A stretch of 64,000 nt of DNA, taken from the NCBI RefSeq assembly GCF_037963865.1, contig NZ_CP150170.1, positions 6,944,001 through 7,008,000 of the forward strand, written 5' to 3'. This stretch comes from Paenibacillus sp. FSL R10-2734 (GTDB lineage: Bacteria; Bacillota; Bacilli; Paenibacillales; Paenibacillaceae). A model generated the notes under the pieces. It made no database searches, was not told the origin of the DNA, and saw only the letters and a program-made list of their open reading frames with translations. Position 1 is the stretch's first letter. The number at the start of each line of letters is the position of its first letter. A program made the translations under genes and the position numbers. This document shows positions 48,450 through 56,686 of the stretch, piece by piece.

Positions 48450-48986
48450 TTAACGTTGATACGGTAATGTAACCTTATACACTTCAGTATATAAAATTTC
48501 TCTATAAAGATTGAATTCCTCTTCATCCACTGGGTTAGGGTAAGTCATGATTTGAAGTGGTAAATCCTCATTTCCCTCACGCAGTGGAGGCTGCACATAC
48601 TCGTAAGGATTCAAATGGAACCCCAGTCGCTCATAAAAGCCAATTCTCCGCTGTTCCATCTCACCTAATGGCGGTTCTACTTCCAAAAGCACAGGCTTGC
48701 CCGACTGACGGATATAGGTTTCCATCAGCTTTTTGCCAATGCCTCCACCTCTTATGGTTGGGTCCACTGCAATATGTTCTACAAAACGGAATCCAGGAAA
48801 CTCCCAGCAGGCTATAAAAGCAATGATTTTCCCGTCAGCGTTCGCTTCGGTAATCAATCGATAATGTGGAACATCCAATAACTCCTGTTGTCCCGCATAG
48901 GTTCTGATCTCAGATGTGGGAAAAGAAGCTTCCATAATAGCGAATATTTCATCAAAATTTGTGTGATTCATAACATAAGTTCTCAC
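48450..48986 (-). CDS. GNAT family N-acetyltransferase
   Basis: A 178-residue acetyltransferase. The acetyl-CoA loop is FVEHIAVDPTIRGGGIGKKLME (motif A, R/Q-x-x-G-x-G/A variant RGGGIG), and the motif B region is RIGFYERLGF. The substrate is unknown. It starts at ATG 48986 with only a modest ribosome site (AGAAAGTGAG). Confidence 0.85.
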   Translation of the reverse strand: MRTYVMNHTNFDEIFAIMEASFPTSEIRTYAGQQELLDVPHYRLITEANADGKIIAFIACWEFPGFRFVEHIAVDPTIRGGGIGKKLMETYIRQSGKPVLLEVEPPLGEMEQRRIGFYERLGFHLNPYEYVQPPLREGNEDLPLQIMTYPNPVDEEEFNLYREILYTEVYKVTLPYQR

Positions 48987-49059
48987 TTTCTGGATTTATA
49001 TTTACAAAGGTTATCTTAACCTTCTGAACCCTATTCTATCAAATTTAAGCATCAAGGTA

Positions 49060-49092
49060 CTAGTACCTGGTACTAGGATAACATGCTATACT
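49060..49092 (+). promoter_or_regulatory. FapR-like operator and promoter
   Basis: CTAGTACCTGGTACTAG (49060-49076) is a perfect 17-bp inverted repeat around a central T. It closely resembles the FapR operator of Firmicutes (TTAGTACC...GGTACTAA type). An extended -10 (TGCTATACT, hexamer 49087-49092) follows, so the palindrome covers the -35 region and would block RNA polymerase. Confidence 0.65.
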
Positions 49093-49139
49093 AAGCATAA
49101 CAGCTATACACATCTTGTTAGATATAGGAGAGGTTCATA

Positions 49140-50732
49140 TTGGATAATCAGCAGTGGATCGCACCTGAGTACTACAATCTCACTTCGGAAACGGAACGTC
49201 ATGCTCCGGAAAAGATTGCACTTAAGTGGTTGAATGAACAAGGAGACTACGAGGAAATCACTTACGGGGAACTTCGCAAGCAAGCTAATCGACTTGCCGG
49301 GGGACTTGCAGCACTCGGTCTTCAGCAAGGGGACCGAGTGCTTGTTATGGTACCACGCCGAATTATCGCTTATGTCATCTATTTAGCTTCTCTGAAGCTA
49401 GGACTTGCCATTATCCCTTCTTCGGAAATGCTTCGCGCCAAGGATTTATCTTACCGTCTTCGGCATTCCGAAGCCAGAGCCGTTATTGCCTGGTCCGAGG
49501 TTACTGAGGAAGTTAATAAAATCTCGGATAATCTGCCTGCTCTAGATTACCGTCTTTCCGTATCAGGCAACATAGACGAAATCGGCAAAGGCTGGCTGGA
49601 TTTAGAAAGCCTGATGATCGCTCAGCCGGATACCTTTACAGCAGTCGAAAGCCACCGCGACGATATGGCGATCTTGGCATATACCTCTGGAACAACCGGC
49701 AACCCTAAAGCAGTTGTTCATAGTCATGGCTGGGGTTATGCTCATTTGCGGATCACCTCGCCTCAATGGCTCGATATTAAAGAAACAGACACCGTCTGGG
49801 CAACAGCGGCACCGGGTTGGCAGAAGTGGATCTGGAGTCCCTTCTTAACCGTCCTTGGCAACGGGGCGACTGGTTTCGTATATAGTGGATCTTTTCATCC
49901 GAAGAAATATTTGCAGCTACTGCAAGATCACAACATTGAGGTATTATGCTGTACGCCAACTGAATATCGCTTGATGGCCAAATTAGAAGATCTCAGTCAT
50001 TATGACTTGTCCCGCCTTCGCTGCGCAGTTTCCGCTGGAGAGCCTTTGAATCAGGAGGTCATCAACACCTTCCAACGTGAATTCAATATCACGATTCGTG
50101 ATGGTTACGGTCAAACAGAAAGTACACTTATCATCGGAACACTCAAGGATACCCCTATTCGTATTGGCTCTATGGGTAAATCCATCGCTCCGGGCCTAGT
50201 TGAAGTGGTAGACGAGGATGGCATTCCGTTACCCGCTGGAGTCGTTGGAGATATCGCAGTGCACTTAAGTATGCCAGCGTTATTCCATACCTATTACAAA
50301 GACCCTGGGAGAAAAGAAAGCTGTACTCATGGTGAGTTCTTCGTAACTGGCGACCGGGCGCGGAAGGATGAGGAGGGTTATTTCTGGTTCGAGGGACGCG
50401 GAGATGACATCATTATTAGCTCGGGTTACACCATAGGTCCTTTCGAGGTAGAGGAAGCACTGATGAAGCATGCCTCAGTTAAGGAATGTGCGGTTGTAGC
50501 AAGTCCAGATGAGATCCGCGGCCATATCGTTAAAGCTTTTATTGTTCTGAAGGATGAGACTGCTGCTTCTCCTGAGCTTGTGAGAGAACTGCAATCCCAT
50601 GTTAAAGAGTGGACAGCCCCTTATAAATATCCACGCAAAATCGAGTTCATTCAGGATCTTCCTAAGACAACCTCTGGTAAAATACGGAGAGTAGAGCTTC
50701 GTGACCAGGAGAACCGTGCTGCGCAGGAATAA
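49140..50732 (+). CDS. Acyl-CoA synthetase (AMP-forming, MbcS/YtcI-like)
   Basis: A 530-residue adenylate-forming ligase of the acetyl/medium-chain acyl-CoA synthetase type. Motifs are AYTSGTTGNPKAVVH (ATP loop), RDGYGQTES, TGDRARKDEEGYFWFEGR and the C-terminal catalytic lysine in PKTTSGKIRR. It activates a short or branched fatty acid with ATP and CoA. It starts at TTG 49140 after GGAGAGG. A FapR-like operator upstream suggests control by malonyl-CoA, tying it to lipid synthesis. Confidence 0.92.
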   Translation: MDNQQWIAPEYYNLTSETERHAPEKIALKWLNEQGDYEEITYGELRKQANRLAGGLAALGLQQGDRVLVMVPRRIIAYVIYLASLKLGLAIIPSSEMLRAKDLSYRLRHSEARAVIAWSEVTEEVNKISDNLPALDYRLSVSGNIDEIGKGWLDLESLMIAQPDTFTAVESHRDDMAILAYTSGTTGNPKAVVHSHGWGYAHLRITSPQWLDIKETDTVWATAAPGWQKWIWSPFLTVLGNGATGFVYSGSFHPKKYLQLLQDHNIEVLCCTPTEYRLMAKLEDLSHYDLSRLRCAVSAGEPLNQEVINTFQREFNITIRDGYGQTESTLIIGTLKDTPIRIGSMGKSIAPGLVEVVDEDGIPLPAGVVGDIAVHLSMPALFHTYYKDPGRKESCTHGEFFVTGDRARKDEEGYFWFEGRGDDIIISSGYTIGPFEVEEALMKHASVKECAVVASPDEIRGHIVKAFIVLKDETAASPELVRELQSHVKEWTAPYKYPRKIEFIQDLPKTTSGKIRRVELRDQENRAAQE

Positions 50733-50781
50733 CATCGATAGGAACCGGAAGCTTTTGCTTGCTGATGCTTAAAAAAACAAC

Positions 50782-50816
50782 AAGAGCAGCTAGTCCGCAA
50801 TTGGACTGCTGCTCTT
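50782..50816. terminator. Bidirectional terminator
   Basis: The stem AAGAGCAGC-T-AGTCC / GGACT-G-CTGCTCTT has A and T runs on both sides. It lies between the convergent acyl-CoA ligase and the 192-residue gene. Confidence 0.88.
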
Positions 50817-50824
50817 ATTTATCA

Positions 50825-51403
50825 TTACTCGGACCAATAATTTGCATCCGGGTTCAAAGCTGCGCCTACTTCGCCCTCTTTTACTAAATCGCAATCGAGG
50901 TAACCCTCTTCATCCAGGAAATAAACCTCCTGCTTGTAGAACTCACATAAAGTCTCTAGGAATTTCTCAGGTGATTCATACATTACAATCAGATCTCCAA
51001 AATCATGCAGTAGATCACAGACGCGTTCCACACCATCCGCAGATTTATAGTAACAAATGAAGTCACTGCCGTAATTCGTTAAGATCGGTAAGATAACGCC
51101 ATCCACTTGATGGCCTTTTTCCTCCAATATTCCAGCTAAGATCTTCATCTCTGCTTCATATTCATCAATATGAATTAGACGATACCCTGGAATAAATTCG
51201 ATCACACTTGGTTCTTCTTCCTCACTGCTTGTACCAGAAACTGTGCCATAAATAACTTTCAGCAGTTCAGGAGCTTCCGAAAGAAGTGCCGTAATCTTCG
51301 CTTCATTATCCCCCTTACCTAAGCTGGCAATATAGTCAGGACGTAATTCAGCGGAAAGCTTAAGGTATTCTTGAAATTGTTCTATTAATTTGTTAGTTTG
51401 CAT
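50825..51403 (-). CDS. Hypothetical acidic protein, possibly SMI1/KNR4-related
   Basis: A 192-residue, strongly acidic soluble protein with no signal peptide or membrane helix. The N-terminal part (ELLKVIYGTVSG ... IEFIPGYRLIHIDE) has the feel of the SMI1/KNR4 (SUKH) superfamily, whose members include toxin-immunity proteins. The match is by eye and weak. It follows a HEAT-repeat gene by 11 nt, so the two are co-expressed; no toxin gene is visible. Confidence 0.55.
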   Translation of the reverse strand: MQTNKLIEQFQEYLKLSAELRPDYIASLGKGDNEAKITALLSEAPELLKVIYGTVSGTSSEEEEPSVIEFIPGYRLIHIDEYEAEMKILAGILEEKGHQVDGVILPILTNYGSDFICYYKSADGVERVCDLLHDFGDLIVMYESPEKFLETLCEFYKQEVYFLDEEGYLDCDLVKEGEVGAALNPDANYWSE

Positions 51404-51414
51404 GTTGTTATCCT

Positions 51415-51855
51415 TTACTTATTCGAGGAATTCCACATCTTCGTCAGCCACGCGTCAAAGTCAGCGCCCTTTTCACCTTCGTAAATATCGTACACGTCGA
51501 TTCTCATTTTCTTCAACTTCTCTTTGAAATCTTCGTACGAATGGTCTCTTGGCAGGCTCTTCTTGATTCTCAAGAGTATTTTGGATACGCCTTTGACTAG
51601 CTCCGGTTTGTTCTTGGACGGTGCTTTAACATCTTCGCCGAATGCCTTCAGTTTAAGGTAAGCAGCTTCTTGAACTGTATATACAGGATCGCTCTCCATT
51701 AAACGCGTCAGGATATCGATAATTTGTTTGTGGTTGGTCTGTCCCAGTTCTTCAACAGCTTCTAGACGTGCTCTCCAATCCGCAGAACGGTTGGCTGCTT
51801 TCTTTAATTCTTCGTAATTCTCCGGTAGTTCATTATTGTTCAGTTCTTCGATCAT
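51415..51855 (-). CDS. HEAT-repeat protein
   Basis: 146 residues, all helical. DWRARLEAVEELGQTNHKQIIDILTRL and the following VQEAAYLKLKAFG segment look like two HEAT repeats. The C-terminal half is a basic-acidic helical domain ending in FDAWLTKMW. It probably binds a protein partner, perhaps the acidic product of the next gene. ATG 51855 is preferred over the longer frame, with AAGGGG 10 nt upstream. Confidence 0.65.
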   Translation of the reverse strand: MIEELNNNELPENYEELKKAANRSADWRARLEAVEELGQTNHKQIIDILTRLMESDPVYTVQEAAYLKLKAFGEDVKAPSKNKPELVKGVSKILLRIKKSLPRDHSYEDFKEKLKKMRIDVYDIYEGEKGADFDAWLTKMWNSSNK

Positions 51856-52081
51856 TCCGTTCAATCCCCTTCTATTCAAAACTATCTATCTTACAGTAAC
51901 AGTATAACCAACCATTGCGCAAGCTAAGAGAGGAAGATCTTTGCATGACCTTCTCATTCAAACATATTTCCACAAAATTGGGGTAAATTATTCGTAAGAA
52001 AGTGTCGCGCAACATTCTATAGACTTGATACGTTAGTTAACTAGATACATTCAGTCAAACACACCAAGGAGAGTGACCTAA

Positions 52082-52570
52082 TTGAAAAAGCATACCTTCA
52101 TTCTAGCGTTAACTATTGTATTAAGTGTGGTGCTTAGCGCCTGTTCCAGCAGCAACAATGAAGCCGTAGTCGAAACCAAGCTGAGTGCTAAAGAAATGGT
52201 CGACGAAATGCTCGCAAAAGTGGAACAACCTTCATTAATGGAAGTTGAAGCAGATATGGTGGGTCAGCTGTACCATCTAGATCCAGCATTACTTGAAGAT
52301 TATAGCATTAGAATGCCCATGATGAATGTGAAAAGTAATGAAATCGCTATTTTAAAAGTTAAGGATGCAAAAGATATCTCTACGGTCGAAACCGCCGTCA
52401 AAGAGCGTGCAGCTGATATTCAAAAGCAATTCGAACAATACCTTCCGGATCAGTATGAGAACGCCCAAAATTATGAGCTGGTCAAAAAGGGCAATTACAT
52501 CTTATTCGTGATTTCTGAGAGTGCTGATCAGCTCGTGACTGAATTCGATACCTTGTTTACTAAAAAATAA
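52082..52570 (+). CDS. DUF4358 lipoprotein
   Basis: 162 residues with lipoprotein signal (lipobox VLSACSS) and a DUF4358-type domain (VKSNEIAILKVKDA ... VKERAADIQKQFEQY). TTG 52082 follows AAGGAG. DUF4358 lipoproteins are often the companion of MBOAT/DHHW pairs, as here. They are presumably part of an extracytoplasmic acylation machine. Confidence 0.85.
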   Translation: MKKHTFILALTIVLSVVLSACSSSNNEAVVETKLSAKEMVDEMLAKVEQPSLMEVEADMVGQLYHLDPALLEDYSIRMPMMNVKSNEIAILKVKDAKDISTVETAVKERAADIQKQFEQYLPDQYENAQNYELVKKGNYILFVISESADQLVTEFDTLFTKK

Positions 52571-52576
52571 TTAACG

Positions 52577-53962
52577 ATGGTATTCAGCAGCCTACTTTTC
52601 CTATTCCTGTTTCTGCCGGCTGTCCTTGCTCTCTACTATGCTTCGCCTTGGCGAAGCAAAAACCTCATATTGTTCTTAAGCAGTCTGGTGTTTTATGCTT
52701 GGGGCGAACCCGTCTACATTGTAATTATGTTACTGTCCACCGTTACGGATTACGGCTTTGGTCTACTTCTTAGTAGACCGAAGCTAAATGCGGTACAGCG
52801 CAAGTGGATTGTGGTTAGCTCTATGATCATTAACCTAGGCTTGTTGTCGTATTTCAAATATGCAGATTTTCTCATCCAAAACATCAATGAACTTCTCGGT
52901 ACACATATCCCTTTAACTGATTTACCATTACCCATTGGAATTTCGTTCTATACCTTTCAATCCATGTCCTACATCATTGACGTCTACAGAGGAACTGCTA
53001 AAGCACAGCGGAATTGGATAGATTTCGGTACGTTTGTAGCTTTGTTTCCGCAATTAGTAGCCGGGCCCATCGTTCAATATAACACCATAGCAGAGCAATT
53101 ACGTAAGCGTTCCGTGGATATCCCTATGTTCGCAGTAGGCGTACGAAGATTCATTATCGGACTAGCCAAAAAAGTACTGCTCGCTAATAACATCGGTCTG
53201 CTCTGGCACACCATATCCAGCTCCAATCTAGATTCAATGCCCGCTTTAACCGCTTGGCTTGGCATTATTGCGTTTGCTTTTCAGATCTATTTTGATTTCA
53301 GTGGATATTCCGATATGGCCATTGGTCTTGGGCTTATGTTCGGCTTCCGGTTTAACGAAAACTTCAACAAACCTTATATTTCACAGAGCATTACCGACTT
53401 TTGGCGAAGATGGCATATTTCCCTTAGCAGTTGGTTTCGTGACTACGTCTATATCCCACTTGGTGGTAATCGGCGAGGATTAGGTATTCAAGTGCGCAAT
53501 ATCCTCATCGTATGGCTACTCACGGGAATCTGGCACGGGGCAAGCTGGAATTTTCTACTCTGGGGATTATACTTCGGGGTGATTCTTATCTTTGAAAAAT
53601 GGTGGGGATTAAAGCTACTAAGCCGCTTACCGCGCTGGACTAGGCATCTCTATGCCATTGTACTTATCCTCATCGGATGGGTCTTGTTCGCCTTTGAAGA
53701 ACTTCCGTTAGTACTTAGCTATTTGCAAGCGATGCTCGGCTTTAACGGCCAGCCGCTGTGGAATACAACTACTCTATACTTCACTTACACGAACGCGATT
53801 CTACTCTTAGTATTGATTTTAGCCTCTGTGCCTTTGAAACTCTTCAAGCGCATGGGTTCTAGAACGATTCCATCCCTTGTCTGGTATGGTGTACTATTCT
53901 TCCTATCTATCGCCTACTTGGTAGACGCAACCTTTAATCCATTCTTATATTTCAGATTCTAA
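52577..53962 (+). CDS. MBOAT family O-acyltransferase (AlgI/DltB-like)
   Basis: A 461-residue membrane protein with about 10-12 hydrophobic segments. MBOAT signatures are WRRWHISLSSWFRDYVYIPLG and the catalytic His in LTGIWHGASWNFLLWG (H320). It should move an acyl group (often acetyl) across the membrane for transfer to a cell-surface polymer. It starts 6 nt after the DUF4358 gene and 21 nt before the DHHW gene: one operon. Confidence 0.93.
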   Translation: MVFSSLLFLFLFLPAVLALYYASPWRSKNLILFLSSLVFYAWGEPVYIVIMLLSTVTDYGFGLLLSRPKLNAVQRKWIVVSSMIINLGLLSYFKYADFLIQNINELLGTHIPLTDLPLPIGISFYTFQSMSYIIDVYRGTAKAQRNWIDFGTFVALFPQLVAGPIVQYNTIAEQLRKRSVDIPMFAVGVRRFIIGLAKKVLLANNIGLLWHTISSSNLDSMPALTAWLGIIAFAFQIYFDFSGYSDMAIGLGLMFGFRFNENFNKPYISQSITDFWRRWHISLSSWFRDYVYIPLGGNRRGLGIQVRNILIVWLLTGIWHGASWNFLLWGLYFGVILIFEKWWGLKLLSRLPRWTRHLYAIVLILIGWVLFAFEELPLVLSYLQAMLGFNGQPLWNTTTLYFTYTNAILLLVLILASVPLKLFKRMGSRTIPSLVWYGVLFFLSIAYLVDATFNPFLYFRF

Positions 53963-53983
53963 CCATTAGGGGGGTGATTGTTT

Positions 53984-55123
53984 ATGAAGCAGCGGACCGA
54001 TCGAATACTAGTGGCGGGATTTGTCACGACGCTTTTTCTGATTGGAATAACCTTTTTCTTGCTGCCTGTTCAGCGTTTCTCCGAGCTAGAGAACCGATAT
54101 TTGCAACGCGCTCCACATCTGACGTGGGATAATTTATTATCCCGTAAATTTGCGGATGAGACTGAAAGCTTCGTAACCGATCATTTCCCTTTTCGAGCCA
54201 AATGGGTATGGGTCAAATCGGCGGTGGAGCAAATGAGGTTGCAGCAAGAAAATAACGGGATCTATAAAGGGAAAGACGGCTATCTTTTTGAAAAATTCGA
54301 AGCACCTGATTATACAAAGGTTCAGCAATATGCAGCGGCAGTGAAACGATTTGTCGATAAAAATACTGAAGCCAAGATGACCTTTCTACTTGCGCCGACA
54401 TCGGTAGGCCTGTACAACGAGCGATTGCCCTGGCTAGCACCGGTATATTCGCAAGCCGAGGTGAATCAACAGATTGCTCAGGATGTAGAGGATAGCCTAA
54501 CTTTTATTAATGGATTTGATGTTCTTGCTCCGCATGCCGCAGAGGCCATTTATTATCGGACTGATCATCACTGGACAACCTATGGTGCTTATTTGGCTTA
54601 CGTAGCCTATGCTCAAAGTATGGGGTGGCAGCCTCTGTCACAGAGCGAATTCCACATGGAGACGGTGAGCGATTCGTTCCTTGGAAGCTATCATACGCGG
54701 AGCCAATTTATCGGAGTGGAGCCAGATTCCATTCAAGCGTATAAGCCCGTAAATGATACATCCACCAAGATGCACATTGTAGATACCGGTGAGACTCTAA
54801 CAAGTATGTATGATCCAAGCTATTTGGAGAAAAAAGATAAATACTCTTATTTCCTAGGCGGCGTTCATGCCCTTATGAAAATCACAAGCCAGCTTGATCC
54901 TAAAGTAGTCAAACAGGAAAAGCTGCTCGTCATCAAGGACTCCTATGCGCATAGTCTCATCCCTTTCCTGACTCAGCATGTGCCGGAAATCCACGTGATC
55001 GACATCCGTTATTATAACGGGAGTATCAGTGAGTATATCGCTCAGAATGAAATCAAGGATGTATTGATGCTGTTTAATACGGCTACTTTTGTTGATAATG
55101 CTTCGATCTTGAAGCTTAACTGA
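53984..55123 (+). CDS. DHHW protein (AlgJ/AlgX-like acyltransferase partner)
   Basis: 379 residues with an N-terminal membrane anchor (about 8-28) and an extracytoplasmic SGNH-like domain. The signature DHHW is in YRTDHHWTTYG (D194-W197), and a Ser candidate is in VIKDSYAHS. By analogy with AlgI/AlgX and DltB/DltD it accepts the acyl group from the MBOAT protein and passes it to a surface polymer. GGGGGTGAT points to ATG 53984 as start. Confidence 0.9.
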   Translation: MKQRTDRILVAGFVTTLFLIGITFFLLPVQRFSELENRYLQRAPHLTWDNLLSRKFADETESFVTDHFPFRAKWVWVKSAVEQMRLQQENNGIYKGKDGYLFEKFEAPDYTKVQQYAAAVKRFVDKNTEAKMTFLLAPTSVGLYNERLPWLAPVYSQAEVNQQIAQDVEDSLTFINGFDVLAPHAAEAIYYRTDHHWTTYGAYLAYVAYAQSMGWQPLSQSEFHMETVSDSFLGSYHTRSQFIGVEPDSIQAYKPVNDTSTKMHIVDTGETLTSMYDPSYLEKKDKYSYFLGGVHALMKITSQLDPKVVKQEKLLVIKDSYAHSLIPFLTQHVPEIHVIDIRYYNGSISEYIAQNEIKDVLMLFNTATFVDNASILKLN

Positions 55124-55207
55124 AGGTATTGTGATGGATTAGGTGATGGCTAGTGGTAGTGCGATGAATATGGTGACGGGGCGTAACTACGGGAATGTTG
55201 TGGGCTG

Positions 55208-55367
55208 AATATGGTGCGGGCCGTAACTGCGGAATGTTTGGACTTTCGGTCGCTGTTGTCTCCAGATTTCTTTATTTATACCGTTTTTAACGGTTGAAAT
55301 CCAGAGACAAAGGCGAACGCTCCGCTCCTACAGTTCCAAAATTCCCTCCTTTACTTTTAACCATATT
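55208..55367. repeat. Palindromic dispersed repeat, copy 1
   Basis: 160 bp framed by AATATGGT and ACCATATT. The inside holds GTTGTCTCC / CCAGAGACAA arms and an ACCGTT / AACGGT hairpin, and ends with CTACAGTTCCAAAATTCCCTCC shared with copy 2 (56170-56358). The left 40 bp occurs twice in tandem (from about 55167). It has no coding capacity and is likely a MITE or REP-like family. Confidence 0.7.
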
Positions 55368-55397
55368 TAATTGGGGATAAATCTAAGTTTGAAAGTT

Positions 55398-55871
55398 TTA
55401 ATCCTTGAACATTTCCATCTTGAAAATTTCGTTATTAAAGTGGTCGACAATTCTGATGTATAAATTATGATCATTCAATACTCTCTCTGGGTGTGTTGTC
55501 CAGAAATTCAGTCTGGAATTGAGAGGAATGAATTGTGTTTCGTTCACTAATTCACCAACTCTTATAAGCGTATTCCCTTCCGATAACGTAACACCTGAAG
55601 AACTATTATCAGAACCCAAACTGATGCTATACCACTTATCTTTATCTAGACCATCGGCGTCCACCACAACCTCTATGACTCCATTTGCAAGACTAAATTT
55701 AGAGATGGAAACTTTAATATTATTCATTTCCTTAACAAAAAGCTCCACATTACCATTACCATTAGCCTTAGATTTAGAATTTTGACTACTAGTGAATTGA
55801 TATATATTCATTATGAGGCTGATTATGAGTATAAGAGTTATAACAATAACTGAAGATTTCTTAAGAGACAT
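55398..55871 (-). CDS. Hypothetical membrane-anchored protein
   Basis: 157 residues. One N-terminal membrane helix (about 7-27, SSVIVITLILIISLIMNIYQF) is followed by a Ser/Asn-rich stretch and a beta-rich extracellular domain. GGGAGG precedes the ATG at 55871. I recognise no family. It stands alone between two copies of a dispersed repeat, which suggests an accessory gene. Confidence 0.65.
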   Translation of the reverse strand: MSLKKSSVIVITLILIISLIMNIYQFTSSQNSKSKANGNGNVELFVKEMNNIKVSISKFSLANGVIEVVVDADGLDKDKWYSISLGSDNSSSGVTLSEGNTLIRVGELVNETQFIPLNSRLNFWTTHPERVLNDHNLYIRIVDHFNNEIFKMEMFKD

Positions 55872-56047
55872 TTATCCTCCCTCTATCAATTATTCACTTT
55901 TACAAATTACGGTTTAATTAACTCGAATATACCAAATTGCTCAATGTTCTGTAAACAATTGTTATAGACAAAGATACCCCTACCGATAGACTTTTTAATA
56001 GTGTCTACTCGATAGGGCACAAGTTTAAGTGCTGGTTGAGCTTCTTT

Positions 56048-56153
56048 TCATTCCTCAAACAACAAATCCAGTATCCGCTCATCGGCTTTACGATTCTTCC
56101 CTAAGGGTAACAATGAATATGAATCGCTGGATTGAAATTGATCTCAATAATAC
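56048..56153 (-). pseudogene. Fragment of the gshF 3' end
   Basis: The minus strand reads SIIEINFNPAIHIHCYP, then after a small deletion GKNRKADERILDLLFEE and a stop. This is nearly the same as the C-terminus of the intact gshF at 60703-60812. The downstream half of its terminator (GGTTGAGCTTCTTTT) is also copied at about 56034. It has no promoter or start. It is the tail of a duplicated or lost second glutathione synthetase gene. Confidence 0.85.
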
Positions 56154-56169
56154 TGAAGCTGGGGCGATT

Positions 56170-56358
56170 AATATGGTGCGGGAATGTTAGACTTTCGGTC
56201 GCTGTTGTCTCCAGATGTTTTTGATTTTACCGCCTTCAGCGGATAACATCCGGAGACAAAGCATATGCTTCCGATGCGAGCTTTCCTTCGGAAAGCTTTC
56301 AGGCGAACGCTATCGCTCCTACAGTTCCAAAATTCCCTCCGTTACTTTTCACCATATT
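56170..56358. repeat. Palindromic dispersed repeat, copy 2
   Basis: 189 bp framed by AATATGGTG and CACCATATT. TTGTCTCC pairs with GGAGACAA, and an inner ACCGC-TTCA-GCGG hairpin replaces the ACCGTT/AACGGT of copy 1. An extra palindrome GAAAGCTTTC-like insert (about 56280-56306) makes it 29 bp longer than copy 1. The outer parts are near identical. Confidence 0.72.
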
Positions 56359-56686
56359 TGTGTGGGGTAAATAATAAGATCAAAACCGGAGTTTGATCAA
56401 CTCGAGATCACCTGCAATGCGTTCGGACACCAGGATCCTTATTTCCAACAATTGCGTTGTTTTGGGATGCTAACGGACTCCAGAGTCTTTAATGGACTCA
56501 AAACACATGATATCGCCCCTGATTATGATGATTAACGTCTCTCGAGTCCGCAACTCGTCCGAAAGGCCTCAATATGCGTGAATAGCTGCATCTGAGTCCG
56601 TTACACATGAGCAAGGGGCCGTAATAGTAGTTTGATTGCACAATGTGCAGTAGATATTATTTTTTCAGGGGCGGAAAGGGCGTTTT
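56359..56686. other. Gene-free spacer with GGACTC/GAGTCC motifs
   Basis: No ORF with a ribosome site. CGGACTC, GGACTC, GAGTCCG and GAGTCCG recur at about 56467, 56490, 56544 and 56593 in both orientations, which could fold into a large structure or represent another dispersed repeat. Only one copy exists in this window. Confidence 0.35.
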
